Translations under genes and position numbers: made by a program
The notes under the pieces: model-generated
The model's input: only the letters and a program-made list of their open reading frames with translations
What the model was told of the DNA's origin: nothing
The model's database searches: none
Origin: Nocardia nova
GTDB lineage: Bacteria > Actinomycetota > Actinomycetes > Mycobacteriales > Mycobacteriaceae
Direction: 5' to 3'
Length of the DNA: 64,000 nt
Assembly (NCBI RefSeq): GCF_002933465.1
Contig: NZ_PSZE01000022.1
Location: 43,185 to 107,184 of the forward strand
Shown here: positions 35,840-44,548 of the stretch, in pieces
Layout of the letters: every line of letters starts with the position of its first letter
How positions within the stretch are numbered: the stretch's first letter is position 1

Positions 35840-37303
35840 GTGACAATCACTACTTCCCAGTTCTACATCGACGGCGCCTGGGTCGACAGCGACGGCGACG
35901 AGGTCACCGCCGTGATAAACCCCGCCACCGAGCAAGTCATCGGCCGCGTTCCGCAGGGCACCGTGACAGACGTCCGGCGGGCGATCGAGGCCGCGCGGCG
36001 GGCCTTCGACGAAGGCCCGTGGCCGACTATGTCCCCCCGCGATCGTGCGCAGGTTTTACTGCGTTTTTCCGACGCTTTGGAGCAGCGGCGCGCAGAACTC
36101 GTCGATCTCAGTATCGCCGAAGCCGGCTCCACCCGAATGCTGGCGGAGTACCTGCAGGTGGGGATTCCGCTGCAGCATCTACGGGATATGGCCGAACGGA
36201 TCCTGCCCGGATTCGAGTTCGAGCGCGCGGCGCAGCCCACCATCGGCCAGGGCATCGCTCAGGGCGTCGTCCTGCGCGAACCGGCAGGCGTCGCTGCCCT
36301 GATCTCGGCCTACAACTTTCCGTTGTTCCTCAACCTGATGAAGGTCGCCCCCGCGCTCGCCGCCGGCTGCACCGTCGTGCTCAAACCCGCGCCTGCCACA
36401 CCGCTCGAGGCATTCGTACTGGGCACCGCGGCCGAGGAGGCCGGCCTGCCGCCGGGGGTGCTCAATATCGTCACCGGCGATCCAGAGGCCAGCAAGGAGC
36501 TGACCACGAATCCGAAGGTGGATCTGGTCAGCTTCACCGGTTCGGACACCGTGGGACGACTCGTGTATGAGCAGGCCGCGCCGACGCTGAAGAAGGTGGT
36601 TCTCGAACTTGGCGGCAAGTCCGCCAACATCATCTGTGAGGACGCCGATCTGGCCGCGGCGGCGGAATCGGTGATCATCAACATGGTCACCCACGCGGGC
36701 CAAGGGTGCGCATTGCTGACCCGCACCTTCGTACACCGTTCGCGGTACGACGAACTCGTTGCCATCGTCACCGGCGGCCTGGGACAGCTCACCGTCGGCG
36801 ATCCTGCGGACCCTGGCATCGGGATGGGGCCGCTGATCAGCGAAGCTCAGCGTGCCAAGGTCGAGGCCTTGATCGCCACGGGAGTCGAGCAGGGCGCGCG
36901 TATCGCATTCGGTGGCGGCCGGCCCGCCGGACTGGACAAGGGGTTCTTCGTCGAACCGACCCTGTTCGTGGACGCAGAGAACTCCATGGAGATCGCGCAG
37001 AAGGAATTCTTCGGCCCGGTCGGTGTCATCATTCCGTTCGACGACGACGACCACGCGGTGCGCCTGGCCAACGAGAGCGATTACGGACTGGCGGGTGGGG
37101 TCTACGCCGCGGACCCGGCGCGGGCGTACCGCATCGCCAAACGCATCCGCACCGGCATGGTGAACATCAACGGCGGTGGCGGCGGTGTCACACCGCATGT
37201 GCCCTTCGGGGGCTACAAGCAGAGTGGCCTGGGTCGTGAATGGGGTGCGGCCGGCCTCGAAGAGTATCTACAGACCAAAGCCGTGACCTGGAGTGCGCGG
37301 TAG
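35840..37303 (+). CDS. Aldehyde dehydrogenase
   Basis: The 487-residue protein is a full-length NAD(P)-dependent ALDH. Key residues are visible: Asn159 (SAYNF), the general base Glu256 (ELGGK) and the nucleophile Cys290 (GQGC). GTG 35840 follows the SDR gene by 23 bases. It should turn the aldehyde produced by the SDR into an acid. Confidence 0.92.
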   Translation: MTITTSQFYIDGAWVDSDGDEVTAVINPATEQVIGRVPQGTVTDVRRAIEAARRAFDEGPWPTMSPRDRAQVLLRFSDALEQRRAELVDLSIAEAGSTRMLAEYLQVGIPLQHLRDMAERILPGFEFERAAQPTIGQGIAQGVVLREPAGVAALISAYNFPLFLNLMKVAPALAAGCTVVLKPAPATPLEAFVLGTAAEEAGLPPGVLNIVTGDPEASKELTTNPKVDLVSFTGSDTVGRLVYEQAAPTLKKVVLELGGKSANIICEDADLAAAAESVIINMVTHAGQGCALLTRTFVHRSRYDELVAIVTGGLGQLTVGDPADPGIGMGPLISEAQRAKVEALIATGVEQGARIAFGGGRPAGLDKGFFVEPTLFVDAENSMEIAQKEFFGPVGVIIPFDDDDHAVRLANESDYGLAGGVYAADPARAYRIAKRIRTGMVNINGGGGGVTPHVPFGGYKQSGLGREWGAAGLEEYLQTKAVTWSAR

Positions 37304-37343
37304 CCCTTCTCAGACCGAACAACTTCTCCCACAAGGACATTCG

Positions 37344-38564
37344 ATGACACAGATCGGCAGCAGCCAGGTCGGCGCCAACGCCACATGCCCGGTGCACAAC
37401 TTCAACTACACCGACAACAAGCCCGCCGGCACCTGGTTCGCCACCTACGACGAACTGCGGGAAGAGTCTCCGATCTACCGCAACGAATTCGGCCCCGGCT
37501 GGTGGACCGTGCTCAGCTACGAGGGCATCCTCGAGGTGTTGCAGAATCCAGCAATCTACTCCAATAGTGTTGTCACCCCGCTGGATCCGGAGCCGGCGTT
37601 CAGGTGGATTCCGGAGATGCTCGACGGTGAGGAACACCGACAGTGGCGCAAGCAGCTCGCTCCACTGTTCTCGCCCAAGGTGACCGACGCCCTCGAGGAC
37701 AAGGTGCGTGCCCGCGCAGTCGATCTGATCGAGGCGATTCTCGCCAAGGGCACCGGCAAGGCCGATCTGATGACCGAGTTCGCCCAGAAGTACCCGACTA
37801 CGATCTTCCTCGAACTGATGGGTCTGCCCGTCGACGAACTCGGCCAGTTCATGGAGTGGGTGCACGCCATCCTGCACAACACCAACGACGACGTCGACCG
37901 GCTTCGGCAGGAGCAGGGCGCCGCGATGATGGCCGTGATGGGGCGTTTCGCCACGATCATCGCCGAGCGCCGGGAGGAGCCTCGCGACGATATCGTCAGT
38001 AAGGCGTTGACCTTCCGGATCGACGACAAGCCGGTGTCCGACCAGGATCTCCTGGCCTTCTGCCTGCTGATGTTCATGGCCGGGCTCGACACCGTATCCG
38101 TCACTCTGGGCTGGTCGTTCTGGCATTTGGCGACCCATCCCGAAGACCGGGCCGCCATCGTCGCCGACCCCCAAATCATTCCTACCGCGGTAGAAGAGTT
38201 CGTCCGCGCCTACGCCATTGTCGTGCCGGCTCGAAAAGCCATGCAGGACACTGTTCTCGAGGGTTGCCCGATCAAAGCCGGCGATATCGTGGGCTTTCCG
38301 CTCAGCGCCGCGACCCGGGACGAGGCCGCGTTCCACGACCCGACCAAGGTCGACATCCATCGCACCGCGAACAACCACATCGGCTTCGGTGCCGGTCCGC
38401 ACCGCTGCCTGGGCTCCCATTTGGCCCGGCGAGAACTGCGCATCGCGATCGAAGAGTGGCACAAGCGTGTCCCCGACTACCGTCTGGCGCCGGACGCGGA
38501 ATTGACCGAGACCGGCGGCCAGCTCGGCCTGACTTCCCTACCGCTCGAATGGGATCCGGCCTGA
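37344..38564 (+). CDS. Cytochrome P450
   Basis: This 406-residue soluble P450 shows the oxygen-activating I-helix motif AGLDT at 246-250, the ExxR pair Glu285/Arg288 and the haem loop FGAGPHRCLG with Cys355 as thiolate ligand. ATG 37344 follows AAGGA. It is the last gene of the ferredoxin-SDR-ALDH-P450 operon and is expected to hydroxylate an unknown hydrocarbon or terpenoid for stepwise oxidation. I cannot assign a CYP family from sequence alone. The right 69-bp repeat begins four bases after its stop codon. Confidence 0.92.
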   Translation: MTQIGSSQVGANATCPVHNFNYTDNKPAGTWFATYDELREESPIYRNEFGPGWWTVLSYEGILEVLQNPAIYSNSVVTPLDPEPAFRWIPEMLDGEEHRQWRKQLAPLFSPKVTDALEDKVRARAVDLIEAILAKGTGKADLMTEFAQKYPTTIFLELMGLPVDELGQFMEWVHAILHNTNDDVDRLRQEQGAAMMAVMGRFATIIAERREEPRDDIVSKALTFRIDDKPVSDQDLLAFCLLMFMAGLDTVSVTLGWSFWHLATHPEDRAAIVADPQIIPTAVEEFVRAYAIVVPARKAMQDTVLEGCPIKAGDIVGFPLSAATRDEAAFHDPTKVDIHRTANNHIGFGAGPHRCLGSHLARRELRIAIEEWHKRVPDYRLAPDAELTETGGQLGLTSLPLEWDPA

Positions 38565-38567
38565 CAC

Positions 38568-38636
38568 CGCGGACAACTGAGGTCGCCGTCCGGCCGTGAC
38601 CTACCGTCCCAACCATGCCAACGCGGCCACGACCAG
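38568..38636. repeat. 69-bp direct repeat, right copy
   Basis: This copy pairs with 33307-33375 (68 of 69 identical). It abuts the cut end of an amidohydrolase gene. Together the two copies bracket the TetR-P450 segment. Confidence 0.95.
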
Positions 38637-38890
38637 TGCTTCCGTCCGCCTCACGTACCGGCAGCGCGTCGATGTCGGCGCGCAGCAGCACCCCCGGCCC
38701 GTCACCGTTGCGCAGGATTGCGACGACTCCCGTTCCGCCGATCCCCTCGTGCACCTCGTAACCCAGCGACCGCAACTTCTCCGCGATCAGTCCGGCCGTG
38801 CGATGTTCTCGATGCGACAGCTCCGGATGGGCGTGCAAGTCGCGGTAGAACTCCTCCTGCCACCCACGGATATCGTCGGCACGGTACCCG
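38637..38890 (-). pseudogene. M20-family amidohydrolase, N-terminal remnant
   Basis: The minus strand encodes the start of an M20 amidohydrolase/carboxypeptidase: EEFYRDLHAHPELSHREHRT, EKLRSLGYEVHEGIGGTGVV and VLLRADIDALPVREA. It ends abruptly where the right 69-bp repeat begins, so the catalytic and metal-binding remainder is gone. Confidence 0.75.
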
Positions 38891-39190
38891 CCGGTCAGCG
38901 AATCGCCCGGGAACCGGCAGGCCCTCGTGGTGCCCGGCCGGCCTCGCGCACCCACTCGAAACCGCCCTGAATCCTTTGCCGCCCTCGATCGCTCTCATTA
39001 CCGTGCGGGCAACCCAGGCCCGCGTAACCGCCTGCCGGGCGGCATGGTGGCCCGAACGCTCGGATTGAGCACGGCGGCAATGAAATCCAGGCCGCACCTG
39101 CGCAGACGGTGTCGCGCGCCAGGATCGAGCGACAGTGCGCGCGAGGACGGCGCCGGGCCCGCTTGTAACCAACAGATTGCCCGTTCGAAA
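38891..39190. other. Degenerate region upstream of the permease
   Basis: This stretch holds only short frames in conflicting phases and I recognise no gene. It is probably decayed coding DNA continuous with the amidohydrolase remnant, followed by the AT-rich promoter of the NCS1 permease. Confidence 0.4.
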
Positions 39191-39208
39191 AATATTCATT
39201 TGAATGTT
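39191..39208. promoter_or_regulatory. MarR operator candidate, site 1
   Basis: AATATTCATTTGAATGTT contains the perfect 12-bp palindrome ATTCATTTGAAT and matches the two other sites in this cluster (TTTCA-N2-TGAAA type). It lies 115 bases upstream of the NCS1 permease. Confidence 0.65.
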
Positions 39209-39322
39209 GTCAAACGGAATCAGCTCTCCTACCTTGAGTTTTGCTGCTGATCGGATGACGTAGGACAGTGCGGTCGACAGAGTTCCGAAGCGTCGCAGCG
39301 TTCGTTGCAAGGAGATCTGACG

Positions 39323-41041
39323 ATGAACACTTCCCCGACACCGCCGGCCTCCGGTGTTCCACCGACGCGATGGAACCGCTTCCAGACGTGGGCCGCCAAG
39401 GACAACATCGAGGACTATTCGCTGCGTTACGCCCCGCGCACCTTCCGCCGCTGGACGCCGATGGCGTGCGGGGTCGCCGCCCTCGGCGGAATCGCTTATC
39501 TCGCCGACTATTCCATCGGCGCGTCCATCGCGGTCAGCCACGGCAGCGCCAGCGCGATCGTCGCGATTCTGGTCGCGGCGGCCACGATCTTCCTCACCGG
39601 CATCCCGATCGCGTATTACGCCGCGAAATACAACGTGGACATGGACCTACTGACCCGCGGCGCGGGTTTCGGCTACTTCGGATCCACGCTCACCAGCCTG
39701 ATCTACGCCAGCTTCTGTTTCATCTTCTTCGCGCTCGAGGGCGCCATCATGGCGCAGGCGATGAAGCTGACCTTCCACATACCCTTGCCGATCGGCTACA
39801 TCCTGGGCTCGGTCCTCATCATTCCCCTTGTGCTGTACGGGATGTCGGCGCTGGCGAAGTTCCAGGTGTGGACCCAGCCGCTGTGGCTGGTGCTGTTCGT
39901 CGCGCCGATCGCGATGATTCTGATCGCCGACCCGCACGGGGCCGACGGCTTCCTGTCCTGGACCGGCGACGGCGGCAGCCAACGGGTCGGCGCGATCGCC
40001 GTCGGTGCGGGAGCCGGCGTCGCGTTGTCGCTGATCGCGCAGATCGGTGAACAGGTGGACTATCTGCGGTTCATGCCGGAGAAGTCCGAGACCCCGCCGC
40101 TGAAATGGCGGTCGGCGGTGCTGCTGGCAGGCCCGGGATGGGTGATTCTCGGTGCGGCCAAACAGATTTCGGGCGCCTTCCTGGCCTTCTACGTGGTCGA
40201 CCAGGTCGGGTTCACCCGCGCGACCGAACCGATCGAGCAGTTCCTGGGCGGTTACGGTTCGGTCCTGCACAACCACGGCGTCGCGCTGGGCGTCGCGACG
40301 GTGATGGTGCTGCTGTCGCAGGTGAAGATCAACGTCACCAACGCCTATTCGGGTTCGCTGTCGTGGTCGAACTTCTTCAGCCGGGCCCTGCACATCCATC
40401 CGGGCCGGGTGGTGTGGCTGGCGCTGCACATCGCGATCGCGCTGACACTGATGCTGTGCAATATGTTCTCGCTGCTCAACACGATCCTCGGCTTCTACTC
40501 GAATGTGGCCATCGCCTGGATCGGCGCTATCGTCGCGGATCTGGTGATCAACAAGGGACTGCTGAAGATCAGCCCGCCGTACGTGGAGTTCAAGCGGGCG
40601 TATCTGTACGCGATCAATCCGGTGGGCTTCGTCTCGATGCTGGTGGCTTCGGCGGTCTCGATCGCCGCGTTCTTCGGCGCGTTCGGCGAGTTCTGCCAGG
40701 CCTGGTCGCCGTACCTCGCGCTGGCGGTCGCGATGGTGCTCGCCCCGGTCATCGCGGTCGCCACGAAGGGCAAATACTATCTGGCACGCAAGAATCCGCT
40801 GCGCGAGGAGATCGAGCGGGAACCGCTGTGGGCCGGGCAGACGCTGCTCGACATCGTCGACGGCAAGCGCTACGAACTTCCCGACATGGTGCACGACTGC
40901 CCCTTCCACGGCGGCACAGTGTCCTCGCTGACATGCACGCTCACCAAGGGCTGCCACGAGCAGTGCCAGTCGGCCACCCATCAGGATCCGGTGGCCACCT
41001 CCGCCGACCTCGGCTTGCGGCAATCCACACCCGCGCTGTAA
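39323..41041 (+). CDS. NCS1-family permease with Cys-rich tail
   Basis: The 572-residue polytopic protein belongs to the nucleobase:cation symporter-1 family, which imports purines, pyrimidines, hydantoins, urea or small amides. The cytoplasmic N-terminus has the family-like NIEDYSLRYAPRTFRRW. The C-terminal ~70 residues extend past the last helix and hold four cysteines and several histidines (Cys526, 538, 544, 548). In context with FmdA and the AmiC-like sensor, the substrate is probably formamide or another small amide. ATG 39323 follows AAGGAGA. Confidence 0.85.
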   Translation: MNTSPTPPASGVPPTRWNRFQTWAAKDNIEDYSLRYAPRTFRRWTPMACGVAALGGIAYLADYSIGASIAVSHGSASAIVAILVAAATIFLTGIPIAYYAAKYNVDMDLLTRGAGFGYFGSTLTSLIYASFCFIFFALEGAIMAQAMKLTFHIPLPIGYILGSVLIIPLVLYGMSALAKFQVWTQPLWLVLFVAPIAMILIADPHGADGFLSWTGDGGSQRVGAIAVGAGAGVALSLIAQIGEQVDYLRFMPEKSETPPLKWRSAVLLAGPGWVILGAAKQISGAFLAFYVVDQVGFTRATEPIEQFLGGYGSVLHNHGVALGVATVMVLLSQVKINVTNAYSGSLSWSNFFSRALHIHPGRVVWLALHIAIALTLMLCNMFSLLNTILGFYSNVAIAWIGAIVADLVINKGLLKISPPYVEFKRAYLYAINPVGFVSMLVASAVSIAAFFGAFGEFCQAWSPYLALAVAMVLAPVIAVATKGKYYLARKNPLREEIEREPLWAGQTLLDIVDGKRYELPDMVHDCPFHGGTVSSLTCTLTKGCHEQCQSATHQDPVATSADLGLRQSTPAL

Positions 41042-41088
41042 TCCCCGCAGCGACAGAGGAATAGGAAACGTCCGCGTGTGGTCGGAAA

Positions 41089-41126
41089 CGCCGGCGATCG
41101 AGGCTGTCGAACCTCGATCCCCGGCG
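41089..41126. terminator. Hairpin between convergent permease and sensor genes
   Basis: A 15-bp stem with one mismatch (41089-41103 against 41112-41126) closes an eight-base loop between the two convergent stop codons. It probably ends transcription in both directions. Confidence 0.7.
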
Positions 41127-41132
41127 CCCGGA

Positions 41133-42224
41133 CTACCAGCCTCGCGGTGTCAGGTCCGCCAGCAGCCCGAAGTCGAGCGCATCCACGTCGGCGAGATACA
41201 CCGGCTGCGTCGTGTGCGCACCACGAACCCGTACCTCGCCGCGCGGGCCCTGATAGCTGACCCGGGCGGCGGCACGCTCGATGGCACCCACCGCGAGGCT
41301 GCCCGCCCGTTCGGCCAGCGCGGCCAGCAGAAGCATTCCCTCGTAACAGGATTCGCCGATGTTGTTCAACGTCGGCGCCTCCGCACCGAACAGCCGCTCA
41401 TATCGGGCGCCGAACTCCATCGACGGCGCCGACGCGACACCCTCGAGATATCCGCACGCCGTGAACAGGCCGCGCGTACCTGCCGCACCGCTGGCATACA
41501 GCACATCCTCGCCGATCATCATGGCGAGCCGGATGCGGTCGCGATCCAGGCCGGCACGGCCGTAGGCGCGATTGAACGCCGCGGCGTCGGCGCCGACCAT
41601 CAGCATGAGCACCCCCTCCGCGGACGAGGTCCGGATCGTGTCGAGAACACCACGAAACTCCCGCCCACCGAGTGGCACGAATGCCGAACCGACCACCTCG
41701 ATTCCGAGTAGAGACGCGAAATCCTTTGTCACACGGGCGGTCTCGCGCGGCCAGACGTAGTCGTTGCCGACGATGCACCAGCGCCGGATGCCAGATTCGG
41801 CGCGCAGCCATCGCAGTGCGGGGAACAACTGCCGATCGGGCGTCTCCCCGACCATGTACACCCCGGCCGCATCCTCCCCACCCTCATAGAACGTCGTGTA
41901 GATATAGGGAACCCGTCCCGCCGTATGCGGGGTGATCGCGCGCCGGGCATCCGACAGATGCCAGCCGACCACCGCGTCGACCGCACCGGAACTCACCAAG
42001 CGCCGCACGCGAGCGGCCAGCACCGGCAGCGGAGCACCGGCGTCGACGGCATGCAGCCGCACCGGCCGGTCCAGAATCCCGCCCGCGGCATCGAGATCGG
42101 CGGCGGCGAGGGCGGCGCACGCTTCACACGACGGCCCGAACATGCCCGCCGGACCACTGAGTGGCACCACGAGGGCGATATCCACGGTCGGCCGGCGAGC
42201 ACGTGCCGATTGCCCGTACGGCAT
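41133..42224 (-). CDS. AmiC-like amide-sensing periplasmic-binding-fold protein
   Basis: This 363-residue protein has the type I periplasmic-binding fold of AmiC and branched-chain-amide-binding proteins (IALVVPLSGPAGMFGPSC, GWHLSDARRAITPH, YTTFYEGGE). It has no signal peptide or lipobox, which suggests a cytoplasmic sensor like Pseudomonas AmiC, not a transporter subunit. AmiC normally controls the antiterminator AmiR; no AmiR is present here. It diverges from the MarR gene and shares operator site 2. ATG 42224 is used; GTG 42236 is also possible. Confidence 0.8.
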   Translation of the reverse strand: MPYGQSARARRPTVDIALVVPLSGPAGMFGPSCEACAALAAADLDAAGGILDRPVRLHAVDAGAPLPVLAARVRRLVSSGAVDAVVGWHLSDARRAITPHTAGRVPYIYTTFYEGGEDAAGVYMVGETPDRQLFPALRWLRAESGIRRWCIVGNDYVWPRETARVTKDFASLLGIEVVGSAFVPLGGREFRGVLDTIRTSSAEGVLMLMVGADAAAFNRAYGRAGLDRDRIRLAMMIGEDVLYASGAAGTRGLFTACGYLEGVASAPSMEFGARYERLFGAEAPTLNNIGESCYEGMLLLAALAERAGSLAVGAIERAAARVSYQGPRGEVRVRGAHTTQPVYLADVDALDFGLLADLTPRGW

Positions 42225-42241
42225 CGCAACCACCACCGTAT

Positions 42242-42257
42242 ATTTTCATCTGAAAAT
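42242..42257. promoter_or_regulatory. MarR operator candidate, site 2
   Basis: ATTTTCATCTGAAAAT is a perfect 16-bp palindrome between the divergent AmiC-like and MarR genes, placed over the expected -35 region of the marR promoter. Confidence 0.75.
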
Positions 42258-42273
42258 TACCCATACGGCGCTG

Positions 42274-42279
42274 TATACT
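42274..42279 (+). promoter_or_regulatory. -10 box of the marR gene
   Basis: TATACT matches the actinobacterial -10 consensus and ends nine bases before the marR ATG. Transcription would begin at or next to the start codon, so the mRNA is probably leaderless; no ribosome-binding site is visible. Confidence 0.55.
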
Positions 42280-42287
42280 CGTCCCCA

Positions 42288-42752
42288 ATGGACGGTAGCA
42301 GCGCAGGGGACGCACTGGAAGAATTCGCGCGCCTGTTACGACGCGCATCACAGCAGCTCGACGAGGCGATCACGGCGCGGCTCGGTGAGCCGACCGTCGC
42401 CCGCTGGCACGTGCTGGCGGCGCTGTACGGCGGGTCCGGCCTGTCGATGTCGGAGCTGTCCGAACTCACCCCGCTGACCGGCGCCAGCCTCACCCGGCTG
42501 ATCGACGCGATGGTGTCGGACAATCTGGTGCAACGCAAGGTGGATCCGCTCGATCGCCGCCGCGTGCTCGTATCCCGCACGCGCCGTGGGACTCTCGCCT
42601 ATCAGAAGATGCGGCGGAGCCTCGAGGGCACCGCCCTCGAGACGATCCCCGGCGCCCGGCCACAGCTGATCGGCGAGCTCACGACAGTACTCGAATTCCT
42701 GCGGGCCGAGCACCCCGACGCGGCGATCGGCGCGTCCCGGCCCACCGGTTGA
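42288..42752 (+). CDS. MarR-family regulator
   Basis: The 154-residue protein has the MarR winged helix: LSMSELSELTPLTGASLTRL (recognition region), then the wing VDPLDRRRVLVSRT. MarR dimers bind palindromes and release DNA on ligand binding. The three matching palindromes at 39191, 42242 and 44345 sit at the promoters of the permease, its own divergent region and fmdBA, so it is probably the cluster's repressor. The start is ATG 42288. Confidence 0.87.
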   Translation: MDGSSAGDALEEFARLLRRASQQLDEAITARLGEPTVARWHVLAALYGGSGLSMSELSELTPLTGASLTRLIDAMVSDNLVQRKVDPLDRRRVLVSRTRRGTLAYQKMRRSLEGTALETIPGARPQLIGELTTVLEFLRAEHPDAAIGASRPTG

Positions 42753-42779
42753 CCGACCCCGCCTGTCGTTCACCGGCCG

Positions 42780-44033
42780 TCAGCGTGCGGCATGCGGCAC
42801 GCCGGGGCCGGGGTCGACGGCGACCGGCCCGGACGCCGTGGGGGTGACCGGGAAATCGAAGATCGCGGTCGGGATGTACACCGTCGCACAGGCATTCGGG
42901 ATGTCGACCACTCCGGAGAACCGGCCTTCGATCGGCGCGGCCCCGAGGATCAGATACGCCTGCTCGCGGCTGTAGCCGAACGAGCTGAGATAGTCGATCG
43001 CGTGCAGACAGGCACGCTGGAACGCCAATTGCGAATCCAGATACCGCTGCTCACCGTCGAGCGTCACCGACGTGCCGGAGAAGGCCAGGTATTCCGAATA
43101 GACCGGTCCCTCGTTGCCGGGCAGGAAGATCGCGTTCTCGGTGACGCCGTAACGGCTCATCCCGTCTTTGATCAGGTCCACCCGCAGATCGATGTAGCCG
43201 CCCATCTCGATCGCCCCGCAGAAGGTGATCTCACCGTCGCCCTGGGAGAAGTGCAGGTCGCCCACCGACAGGTTCGCGCCCTCGACGAACACCGGATAGA
43301 ACACCCGGCTGCCCCGGGTGAAATTCTTGATGTCCTGGTTACCGCCGTTCTCGCGCGGCGGGGCGGTGCGCGCGGCCTCGGCGGCGACCCGGTCGAAGTC
43401 GGCGCCGGTCAGCGAACCGAGCACGGCATCGCGCGGCAGCGGCGGCAGCGCCAGGGGCGGCACCCGCGCGGGGTCGGTGGCGATCAGCGCGGCCTCGCGA
43501 GCATTCCACGACGAGAGCAATGCCGCCGACGGCGCGGTGCCCATCAGGCCGGGATGCTGAATGCCGGTGAAGCTGACGCCCGGGATGTGCCGGGAGGTGG
43601 CCGTGTGGCCGCTGAAATCCCAGATCGCCTTGTAGGCATCGGGAAACTGCTCGGTGAGAAAGCCGCCGCCGTTGTCGGTGGCGAAGATCCCGGTGTATCC
43701 CCAGCCCTGCCCGGCCAGCGGCCCGGAGTCCTCCTGCGGAATGGGCCCGATGTCGAGGATGTCGACGATCAGCAGGTCGCCCGGCTGTGCCCCCTCGATC
43801 GCGAACGGACCGGACAGGCAGTGCACGGTACTGAGCGGGGCGTCGAGGATGTCGGCGGCGGAGTCGTCGTTGACGATGGCGCCGTCGAACCATTCGCGGA
43901 CGTGGACGCGGAATTCGTCGCCCGGCTTGACGGTCGCGACCGCCGGGATGTCGGGGTGCCACCGGTTGTGGCCGACCAGCGTTTGTTCGGTGAACTTCTT
44001 GCTGGAGTCGAGGGGAAAGATCAGCTCGGGCAT
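42780..44033 (-). CDS. fmdA: Formamidase/acetamidase
   Basis: This 417-residue protein matches the FmdA family, which hydrolyses formamide (and often acetamide) to ammonia and the acid. Conserved parts are PGDEFRVHVREWFDGA, TVHCLSGPFAIEGAQPGDLL, FSQGDGEITFCGAIE and EQAYLILGAAPIEGR. It follows fmdB by 17 bases. It is convergent with marR. ATG 44033 gives the family N-terminus (MPELIFPLDSSKKF). Confidence 0.92.
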   Translation of the reverse strand: MPELIFPLDSSKKFTEQTLVGHNRWHPDIPAVATVKPGDEFRVHVREWFDGAIVNDDSAADILDAPLSTVHCLSGPFAIEGAQPGDLLIVDILDIGPIPQEDSGPLAGQGWGYTGIFATDNGGGFLTEQFPDAYKAIWDFSGHTATSRHIPGVSFTGIQHPGLMGTAPSAALLSSWNAREAALIATDPARVPPLALPPLPRDAVLGSLTGADFDRVAAEAARTAPPRENGGNQDIKNFTRGSRVFYPVFVEGANLSVGDLHFSQGDGEITFCGAIEMGGYIDLRVDLIKDGMSRYGVTENAIFLPGNEGPVYSEYLAFSGTSVTLDGEQRYLDSQLAFQRACLHAIDYLSSFGYSREQAYLILGAAPIEGRFSGVVDIPNACATVYIPTAIFDFPVTPTASGPVAVDPGPGVPHAAR

Positions 44034-44050
44034 GGCGGTTCTGCTTTCGA

Positions 44051-44326
44051 TCAGGGACGCGGCAGGCGACGATGGCGGGGGTCGGCGGTCGTCGGGCGAG
44101 AAGTCCGGCGCTGCGGTACGGCGCCGACGACGGCCGGCTCGGATGCGGTGCGCGCGGTCGCGTCGAGCATCCGGACGGCGGCCGAACGCCGCACGAACCC
44201 ACCCCCGGGGCGCCGCACCGCCGTCTGCGCACACCGCGGGCACGCCACGCTCGCGGGCACCTCGGCCATGCGGTAGGACCGGTCGAACAGCCCGCATCCG
44301 CGACAGCTGAACTGATACAGCGGCAT
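44051..44326 (-). CDS. fmdB: FmdB-family zinc-ribbon protein
   Basis: The 91-residue protein starts MPLYQFSCRGCG and has two CxxC knuckles (CRGC and CPRC), the zinc-ribbon of the FmdB regulatory family. FmdB genes accompany formamidases and are proposed regulatory partners. The rest is basic and probably disordered. GGAGGTGGG stands five bases before ATG 44326. Operator site 3 lies just upstream. Confidence 0.88.
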   Translation of the reverse strand: MPLYQFSCRGCGLFDRSYRMAEVPASVACPRCAQTAVRRPGGGFVRRSAAVRMLDATARTASEPAVVGAVPQRRTSRPTTADPRHRRLPRP

Positions 44327-44344
44327 GGACCCACCTCCCATTGC

Positions 44345-44356
44345 TTTCAGATGAAA
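44345..44356. promoter_or_regulatory. MarR operator candidate, site 3
   Basis: TTTCAGATGAAA is a perfect 12-bp palindrome 18 bases upstream of the fmdB start codon, where bound repressor could block transcription of fmdBA. Confidence 0.65.
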
Positions 44357-44548
44357 TATTTTCTGGACAGAATCTACGGTTCCGGGTGTTACCGGTTCAT
44401 TGGTCGTGCGTGAACTTCTCGTTTCGATGACGGCGCGCAATGGCGAGCACCCGGCACGCGCCCCTCCCCACCCCTGGCCGGTCTCGCCGGATTGACAGCT
44501 GTCCACACCCGGATTCAAGATCGACCGACGTCTGTAGATGGACTCGCG

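Noticed and set aside
33307..38636. tRNA-linked integrative element with the 69-bp repeats as att sites
   Set aside because: No tRNA sequence, integrase or excisionase was seen; the repeats are kept only as unexplained direct repeats.
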